A DNA stretch of 38,607 nucleotides, from the NCBI GenBank assembly GCA_902796425.1, contig CADBPC010000085.1:1-38607 (forward strand), written 5' to 3'. The DNA comes from an uncultured Lachnospiraceae bacterium (lineage in GTDB: Bacteria; Bacillota; Clostridia; Lachnospirales; Lachnospiraceae). Below are positions 33,794-38,607 of this stretch, piece after piece (position 1 is the stretch's first letter; each line of letters begins with the position of its first letter). The translations under genes were made by a program, and so were the position numbers. Under the pieces are notes generated by a model. The model was not told where the DNA came from. It saw only the letters and a list, made by a program, of their open reading frames with translations, and did not search any database.

Positions 33794-35491
33794 TTATGCG
33801 TTGACGGGCTTCTGCTTTTTAAGAGCGCCGACTGCCTCAATGACAAGGACGATTGCCAGAATCGACATTGCCAGGGCGAATACGAGCTGGAACCAGTCGC
33901 CCCAGGCAGCTCCGCCGGCAGCGATCATCTTAAGCTTCTTGAGAATGGTCATAATCAGACTGGTCTCAGTAGCCAGCAGCATGAAGCACATCGGGAAATA
34001 GAACATCTTGTTGTTCTTGCCGACACTTCCGAGCCAGGAGCAGACGGCGAGCAGGGCGATACCTGCAAGCAGCTGGTTCGCTGCGCCGAACAGGCCCCAG
34101 ATCTGGCTCAGGGACAGGCCGCCGAGAATACAGCCGATGACTACCATTACAAGGGTACCGACCAGCGGATGAGTGATCAACTTGCGAAGACCCTTCGCAT
34201 CCTTCCAGGTAGCCTCACCCTCTTTAAGGAAGAGCTCGGAGAACATGAAGCGGGAAAGACGGGTCGCGGAATCCAGGGAAGTCAGGGCGAATACGGAAAC
34301 TGCCAGCGTAAGGAGCGCCGCGATAACGGGATTGCCGTGGAACATGGCAGAGATACCGTTTGCGAAGGCCGAAGCGGGGGATCCGAGATCCGCGGAATAT
34401 CCTGTGGAGATCATACCGACGGCAACAAGGGAGATAACGCCGAGGGCAGATTCAATCAGCATTGATCCGTAGCCGATCGCCTTTGCGTGGTTCTCCGCAT
34501 CAAGCTGCTTCGATGATGTACCGGTTGCAATCAGAGAGTGGAAACCGGAGCACGCGCCGCACGCAACTGTGATGAACAGAGCAGGGAAGAGTGTGCCGCT
34601 TGCGTTGGACCAGCCGGTGAACGCGGGAAGCTGGAAGGTTGCGCTGCCCGTGAATGCAGAATAGATAATTCCGAACAGAGCGATCGCCATCATGGCATAC
34701 AGAAGGAAACTGGAAAGATAATCGCGGGGCTGCAGCATGATCCATACAGGAAGGAGAGATGCAACTGCGATGTAAACACCGATCAGAATGATCCATGCGG
34801 TGCGGCTCATGGCAAAGCCGACATTCAGGCCGAAAGCTACGATAGCGATAATACCGACAATACCGATTGCGGTAGCGGGGCCTGTCTTCATGCCAAAGCG
34901 GGTTGTCAGAATTCCGTAGCAGACTGCCAGCAGGATAAAGAGCAGGGAAATCATGGCTGTTGCCTGATTGTTGTTCGGGTGAAGAACAAAGCCGAAAGGA
35001 ACGGCGCCTGACTCACCGGGGGCGGTAAAGAAGGTTCCTGCCACGACATTTACAAAAGAAGCGATGACCAGGATCAGGACCAGCAGGGCAAAAACGATGA
35101 AAAGTCTTTTTGCGCGCTCACCGATGGATGTTCGGATAATCTCACCGACAGATTTTCCGTCGTTGCGGATAGAAGCGAACAGTGAACCGAAATCCTGCAG
35201 ACCGCCGAAAAAGATACCGCCTAAGACGCACCACAGAAATACGGGAACCCAGCCGAATACCGATGCCTGGATCGGGCCATTGATGGGACCAGCTCCCGCG
35301 ATGGAGGAGAAATGATGTCCCATAAGGACAGCAGGCGGTGCGACGACGTAGTCGACACCGTCCTCCATTGTATGTGCAGGTGTCTGACGGGATTCGTCAA
35401 CGCCCCACTGCTTAGCGAGCCAGCTGCCATAGGTCACATAACCGATGACAAGGATAGCAATCGCTGCGATAACGATAAGTAACGCACTCAT
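33794..35491 (-). CDS. cstA: Carbon starvation protein A (CstA) family peptide/pyruvate transporter
   Basis: 565 aa, the shorter Gram-positive length (E. coli CstA is about 700). The family hallmark GHHFSSIAGAGPINGPIQAS is at residues 57-76. Many hydrophobic segments follow (about 15 helices), including GILTTRFGMKTGPATAIG and CGACSGFHSLIATGTSSKQL, a second conserved block. Members import peptides or pyruvate during nutrient limitation. The C-terminal part is shortened to a single anchoring helix and a KKQKP tail. AGGAGG lies eight bases before ATG 35489-35491. Two unknown genes precede it on the same strand with a 13 nt gap, so it is the third gene of that unit. Confidence 0.95.
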   Translation of the reverse strand: MSALLIVIAAIAILVIGYVTYGSWLAKQWGVDESRQTPAHTMEDGVDYVVAPPAVLMGHHFSSIAGAGPINGPIQASVFGWVPVFLWCVLGGIFFGGLQDFGSLFASIRNDGKSVGEIIRTSIGERAKRLFIVFALLVLILVIASFVNVVAGTFFTAPGESGAVPFGFVLHPNNNQATAMISLLFILLAVCYGILTTRFGMKTGPATAIGIVGIIAIVAFGLNVGFAMSRTAWIILIGVYIAVASLLPVWIMLQPRDYLSSFLLYAMMAIALFGIIYSAFTGSATFQLPAFTGWSNASGTLFPALFITVACGACSGFHSLIATGTSSKQLDAENHAKAIGYGSMLIESALGVISLVAVGMISTGYSADLGSPASAFANGISAMFHGNPVIAALLTLAVSVFALTSLDSATRLSRFMFSELFLKEGEATWKDAKGLRKLITHPLVGTLVMVVIGCILGGLSLSQIWGLFGAANQLLAGIALLAVCSWLGSVGKNNKMFYFPMCFMLLATETSLIMTILKKLKMIAAGGAAWGDWFQLVFALAMSILAIVLVIEAVGALKKQKPVNA

Positions 35492-35504
35492 TGATACTAC
35501 CTCC

Positions 35505-36017
35505 TCATTTGTTTGAAGCGTTTATTATTTTGCACAGAGACTCCTTCCGCTGCCGGCCCAGGCGGTTGCAGGCCGCATTTCCGGTCGGAACCTCTATGGC
35601 AATAACACAGTAATTGCTCCAGCCTTTAAAGCTGAAGGCATAGCTTTTGGTCCGGTTCGCGCTGCGGATCAGGTCCGAAGCTTCCGGATCCAGGACGTTT
35701 GTAAGGATAATCAGGGTTATATCCGATCCCCGCTGTGACCAGCCGGGGCGGACCCTTGAAAGACCCTCGTTCCATGCGGTCTCATCCAGCGCCCGGAAAG
35801 AATCCGCCCCGAGCTCTTCGACAGCTGCAAAAAATACAGATTCCTTTGCATCGCTCTCCGAGAGACGGATATTGCGCGAGATGAAATACCGCTCATCATG
35901 CTGTTCAAAGACCGCTTCCGCCGCAAACGGCGCAGCCGGGTCCTGTCTTGTGACGGTGTAATACCGCCTGTGGGCATCGAGAACCCGGTCAAGGGCTTCC
36001 TGCAGTGAAATGCTCAT
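35505..36017 (-). CDS. Unknown cytoplasmic protein, middle gene of the cstA unit
   Basis: 170 aa, no signal peptide or membrane helix. ATG at 36015-36017 overlaps the stop of the preceding gene (ATGA), with a GAGG-containing site inside that gene, so translation is coupled. Helical N-terminus (LQEALDRVLDAHRRYYTV), then alternating segments with FEQHDERYFISRNIRLSES, an acidic region around 55-75 and a basic C-terminus (RLGRQRKESLCKIINASNK). The segment GSDITLIILTNVLDPEASDLIRS has hydrophobic-strand character. I do not recognise a known domain and assign no function. Its place directly before cstA suggests a role in CstA control or activity. Confidence 0.75.
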   Translation of the reverse strand: MSISLQEALDRVLDAHRRYYTVTRQDPAAPFAAEAVFEQHDERYFISRNIRLSESDAKESVFFAAVEELGADSFRALDETAWNEGLSRVRPGWSQRGSDITLIILTNVLDPEASDLIRSANRTKSYAFSFKGWSNYCVIAIEVPTGNAACNRLGRQRKESLCKIINASNK

Positions 36018-36421
36018 TCCGGCACCTCATTTCCGGCGGACGGCCCGCTGCCGGGAGCGCCGGCCTTCGAGGGCGGCGTAAACAAAAGCGCGGGCGCTGC
36101 TTCCTTCAGTTCGTCCATCAGCGCCAGGGCAGCCTTCTTTCCCGGAAGCTGGATATGTGCGATTTCACCCGCAGCATCCTCCAGGACAAGGTATTCCACG
36201 TCCAGATTGCCGGAGCCGCAGCACATCTTCATCGGAACCTGCATGATACGGCGGTAGCACCGGATTATCTCCGTGTACGGCACTGCGTAATTGCGGATGC
36301 CGGAACGGAAAAAAACATGCCTGCTGCCCGCACGGACCGTTCCGATTTCGCGGGAGGCCTTATATTCTGCCTCAAGCAAAGAGTCCGTCAGCAGCTGTCT
36401 TGATCTGTTATAAAACTTCAA
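36014..36421 (-). CDS. Unknown cytoplasmic protein, first gene of the cstA unit
   Basis: 135 aa; ATG at 36419-36421 with GGGGAATAAAATT before it. No signal peptide or hydrophobic helix. Residues 20-105 are built of short strands (GTVRAGSRHVFFRSG, YAVPYTEIIRCYRRIMQVP, VEYLVLEDAAGEIAHIQLP) ending in a helix (KKAALALMDELKEAAP), which looks like a small pleckstrin-like beta-fold, an inference only. The last 25 residues are Pro/Gly/Ser-rich and probably disordered. Cys-Cys in KMCCGSGN is unusual. It overlaps the next gene by 4 nt and is the promoter-proximal gene of the cstA unit. Function unknown. Confidence 0.75.
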   Translation of the reverse strand: MKFYNRSRQLLTDSLLEAEYKASREIGTVRAGSRHVFFRSGIRNYAVPYTEIIRCYRRIMQVPMKMCCGSGNLDVEYLVLEDAAGEIAHIQLPGKKAALALMDELKEAAPALLFTPPSKAGAPGSGPSAGNEVPE

Positions 36422-36470
36422 TTTTATTCCCCGGTTAATGCGTTAACACTGTAAAGCGATATTGCAATAG

Positions 36471-36499
36471 ATATTACTGCGGTTTATATGAAAATACAA
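36471..36499 (-). promoter_or_regulatory. Candidate promoter of the unknown-unknown-cstA unit
   Basis: Minus strand TTGTAT (36499-36494), 17-nt spacer, TAATAT (36476-36471). A palindrome GTTAA-TGCG-TTAAC at 36434-36447 lies between this and the gene start and could be an operator. Confidence 0.45.
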
Positions 36500-36606
36500 G
36501 TATAATTGAATATTTGTATACGAAATATCCTGAAGTTGTGCCTGCAGGCATCCTTTGGTAGACTAAAATATAAAGAAAGTACAGGCTTAAAGACGGGAGG
36601 ACAGTT

Positions 36607-37266
36607 TTGAGGACAGAGTATCGCAGCGATCCGGCAATGGATCCGTCGGGTTTTGTGCTGCTGGCAGATTATGTGCCGAATATCGTGCAGGAAATCAGGT
36701 ACTACTCAACTTATAATTTTATCGGCGAGCGGATTGACGGATACGAGGAGCCCTGCGCGCTTCTGACCATCGAAGCCGCGCGCGCCCTGAAATCCGCCGC
36801 CAGCGAACTGATTGTACAGGGGTACCGGCTGAAGGTGTTCGATGCCTACCGTCCTGCCGGCGCCGTAAAGCATTTTGTCCTGTGGGGAATCGAAGATACC
36901 GATATCCGGATGAAACCGTATTTTTATCCGGAACTGGAGAAGCAGGAGCTGTTTTCCCTCGGATATATTGCAAAACAATCCAGCCACAGCCGCGGGAGCG
37001 CTGTGGACCTTACGCTTCTTGATATGCGGACCGGCAAAGAGGTTGATATGGGAAGTCCCTTTGACCTTTTCAGCCCGGTTTCTCATCCGGACTGCAGAGA
37101 GGTAACTCAGGAGCAGTATGAAAACCGGATGCTCCTGCGGCACGTGATGATCCGCAGCGGCTTTGTGCCGATCGACTGCGAGTGGTGGCACTTTTCATTA
37201 AGGAATGAACCGTATCCGGATACGTATTTTGCCTTTCCGGTATCTTCAGCGTATCTGAGAAGATAA
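36607..37266 (+). CDS. VanX-like D-alanyl-D-alanine dipeptidase (peptidase M15D)
   Basis: 219 aa from TTG 36607, with GGGAGG six bases upstream; there is no other suitable start. It has the zinc-enzyme set of VanX/DdpX: SSHSRGSAVDLTL with His127 and Asp134, CEWWHF with Glu192 and His195, and FDAYRPAGAVKHF with the transition-state Arg82. There is no signal peptide or lipobox, so it acts in the cytoplasm, as VanX does, hydrolysing free D-Ala-D-Ala. No vanH/vanA-type ligase, regulator or dipeptide transporter is adjacent; in its absence the likely role is turnover or recycling of the dipeptide. It is 31 nt before the STAS-kinase fusion and probably co-transcribed. Confidence 0.9.
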   Translation: MRTEYRSDPAMDPSGFVLLADYVPNIVQEIRYYSTYNFIGERIDGYEEPCALLTIEAARALKSAASELIVQGYRLKVFDAYRPAGAVKHFVLWGIEDTDIRMKPYFYPELEKQELFSLGYIAKQSSHSRGSAVDLTLLDMRTGKEVDMGSPFDLFSPVSHPDCREVTQEQYENRMLLRHVMIRSGFVPIDCEWWHFSLRNEPYPDTYFAFPVSSAYLRR

Positions 37267-37297
37267 GAGGCGGTCAGGAAATGAAGAGGGGGATACC

Positions 37298-38494
37298 ATG
37301 CAGAACAATAATGGGGGAACGGCAGTGACGCAGGAAAATACCGGCCGCACAGTGCTCATATGGCCGGAAAACCGCGTCGATTCCGGCAATTCGAAACGCC
37401 TGGATGCCATGATCGAAGAGGCGGAAACGGACATGCCCGAGCAGGAACTGATCGTGGATTTCGGACAGGTGGAATATATTTCCAGCGCGGGACTCAGAGT
37501 CCTGCTGTCAGCCGTGAAGCGGCGCAGCAGGCCGGTTACCGTGCGGGAGGTTTCGCCCGAAGTCTATGATATTATGGAAATGACAGGCATTTCTACAATG
37601 CTGAATGTCGAGCGCAGAATGCGCAGAATCAGTATTGACGGATGCGAAATCATTGGCGCCGGAGGTATCGGAACGGTATACCGTATCGATCCGGACACAA
37701 TAGTGAAGGTATTCAAAAAGTCGTATCCGCTGGAAAGAGTACGGGAAGAGCAGCGACTGGCAAAACTCGCATTTATGAAGGGAGTGCCGACAGCAATCCC
37801 CTTTGACGTTGTAAGAGTGGGCGACTGCTATGGTTCGGTATTTGAACTCGTGGATGCCAGAACCTTAAACGATTTGCTCATTGAGCAGCCGGACCATACG
37901 GATGATATTATCCGCCAGTATGCAGATCTTGTCCGTACAGTCCGCAATATCAGGGCAGAGCCGGGAGAATTGCCGTCCTGCAGGGAAAAATATCTGGGCC
38001 GCCTTGACATCATAGGAGATTTGCTGTCAGACCCGCTTAAGGAAAGACTCCGGGAACTGCTGGAGGCGATACCGGAGAGCCTGAACCTGGTACATGGAGA
38101 TTTCCATATGAAGAATATCCTGCTCTCCAAAGGCGAGCCAGTCCTGATTGATATGGATATGCTCGGCACCGGGGATGCGGTGTTCGAGTATGCCGGAATC
38201 TATGTGACATATAAGGCTTTTACGGAGCATGAACCGGATAACAGCATGAAATTCTATGGCATCCCCGCAGAACTGTGTGACAGGGTCTGGAATGGAATAA
38301 CAAAGCTGTGTATTGATGCACCGGACCGTCAGAGTGCTGAAAAGGAGATGGACCGCATTGTCCTTGCGGGGAACATACGGTTCCTGCAGCTTCTGATAAC
38401 CTTGGGCAGAGCAGACGATGAAATCGGCAGATTACGGGTAAACACTGCAGTCGAGCGACTGAACGCGGTCGCGTGGAAGACAGAAAGGCTGTAA
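37298..38494 (+). CDS. STAS domain fused to an aminoglycoside-phosphotransferase-fold kinase
   Basis: 398 aa with GAGGGGG before ATG. Residues 15-110 are a STAS/anti-sigma-antagonist domain: LIVDFGQVEYISSAGLRVLL, where Ser63 aligns with the phospho-acceptor of RsbV/SpoIIAA. Residues 114-398 are a kinase of the APH/choline-kinase type, like the TIGR02172 group: glycine loop IIGAGGIGTVYRID (118-131), Lys137 in TIVKVFK, catalytic NLVHGDFHMKNILL with Asp268 and Asn273, and metal-site LIDMDML with Asp285. Both halves keep their key residues. A single chain with phospho-acceptor and kinase could modify itself, but no anti-sigma factor or phosphatase gene is adjacent. The kinase substrate might instead be a small molecule. 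Likely in an operon with the VanX-like gene. Confidence 0.85.
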   Translation: MQNNNGGTAVTQENTGRTVLIWPENRVDSGNSKRLDAMIEEAETDMPEQELIVDFGQVEYISSAGLRVLLSAVKRRSRPVTVREVSPEVYDIMEMTGISTMLNVERRMRRISIDGCEIIGAGGIGTVYRIDPDTIVKVFKKSYPLERVREEQRLAKLAFMKGVPTAIPFDVVRVGDCYGSVFELVDARTLNDLLIEQPDHTDDIIRQYADLVRTVRNIRAEPGELPSCREKYLGRLDIIGDLLSDPLKERLRELLEAIPESLNLVHGDFHMKNILLSKGEPVLIDMDMLGTGDAVFEYAGIYVTYKAFTEHEPDNSMKFYGIPAELCDRVWNGITKLCIDAPDRQSAEKEMDRIVLAGNIRFLQLLITLGRADDEIGRLRVNTAVERLNAVAWKTERL

Positions 38495-38500
38495 TCTGTT

Positions 38501-38530
38501 CATGCTTTCGAATAAACTGATGAAAGCATG
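38501..38530 (+). terminator. Hairpin after the STAS-kinase gene
   Basis: CATGCTTTC (38501-38509), 12-nt loop, GAAAGCATG (38522-38530): a perfect 9-bp stem beginning 7 nt after the stop. No T tract follows on the plus strand; CTTTTTTG lies beyond it on the minus strand. Confidence 0.5.
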
Positions 38531-38560
38531 CTGACAGAGATCGGCACAAAAAAGACACGC

Positions 38561-38607
38561 TTACTCCAGAATGCTGATACTCTGACCTGCATCCCCGGGA
38601 GTAAAGC
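38561..38607 (-). CDS. Possible C-terminal end of a gene entering from the right edge
   Basis: Reading leftward from the edge, one frame gives FTPGDAGQSISILE then TAA (38563-38561), a plausible protein end, and CTTTTTTG follows the stop on that strand. Only 14 whole codons are visible, so family assignment is not possible and it could be chance. Confidence 0.3.
   Translation of the reverse strand, partial: FTPGDAGQSISILE

Noticed and set aside
36448-36470. Possible CcpA (cre) site near the cstA unit
   Set aside because: The CG-centred sequence fails at the conserved TG and CA ends of the cre consensus.
1-38607. Mobile element, prophage, CRISPR or defence island
   Set aside because: No transposase, integrase, direct-repeat array, tRNA attachment site or clear compositional break was found.

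Overview
The window looks like a stretch of core chromosome from a low-oxygen Firmicute, most likely a clostridial (Lachnospiraceae-like) organism of mid-range G+C. I base this on strong AGGAGG-type ribosome sites, frequent GTG/TTG starts, TTGACA/TATAAT promoters, lipoboxes without an outer-membrane repertoire, a class 1B dihydroorotate dehydrogenase pair (pyrK-pyrD), a Ddl-MurF pair, an exported trigger-factor-like prolyl isomerase and a CwlO/PcsB-like NlpC/P60 hydrolase. No tRNA, rRNA, transposase, phage gene or CRISPR array was seen. The taxon is inferred, not proven.

Layout. 1-4.7 kb (minus strand): one long unit reading leftward, made of a polar amino-acid ABC importer (binding lipoprotein, permease, ATPase), a DapF-fold racemase/epimerase, a diacylglycerol-kinase-family lipid kinase and the start of cytidine deaminase. 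4.7-6.9 kb: a YdcF/DUF218 membrane protein (plus) converging on nicotinate phosphoribosyltransferase (minus). 7.0-13.1 kb: a promoter and a long leader drive a type-2 isoleucyl-tRNA synthetase, followed by glycogen phosphorylase. 13.1-18.0 kb: an aconitase-superfamily hydratase, then ddl and murF. 18.0-23.0 kb: pyrC (minus) diverges from plsC-pyrK-pyrD-ispE (plus). 23.0-29.2 kb: a small membrane-anchored protein of unknown function (minus), then the exported isomerase, asnS, the NlpC/P60 hydrolase and guaA (plus). 29.2-32.0 kb (minus): a membrane protein plus mini-XRE regulator pair, and a MATE exporter followed by an O6-alkylguanine-DNA methyltransferase. 32.2-33.7 kb: a solitary arabinose/fucose-isomerase-like enzyme (plus). 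33.8-36.4 kb (minus): two unknown cytoplasmic proteins translationally coupled upstream of a CstA transporter. 36.6-38.5 kb (plus): a VanX-like D-Ala-D-Ala dipeptidase followed by a STAS-domain/phosphotransferase-fold kinase fusion.

Most genes are housekeeping (translation, cell wall, pyrimidine, purine, isoprenoid and NAD synthesis). The parts that look least described are the STAS-kinase fusion beside a cytoplasmic D-Ala-D-Ala dipeptidase, the DapF-like enzyme tied to an amino-acid importer, the two unknown proteins that precede CstA, and the lone isomerase-like gene. Several intergenic RNA structures stand out: a U-rich-tailed hairpin inside the ABC operon, a terminator-like hairpin for pncB embedded in the neighbouring coding sequence, a three-way-junction-like fold between murF and pyrC, and a 4-codon leader ORF in front of plsC. 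I see no clear defence, mobile or secondary-metabolite system.
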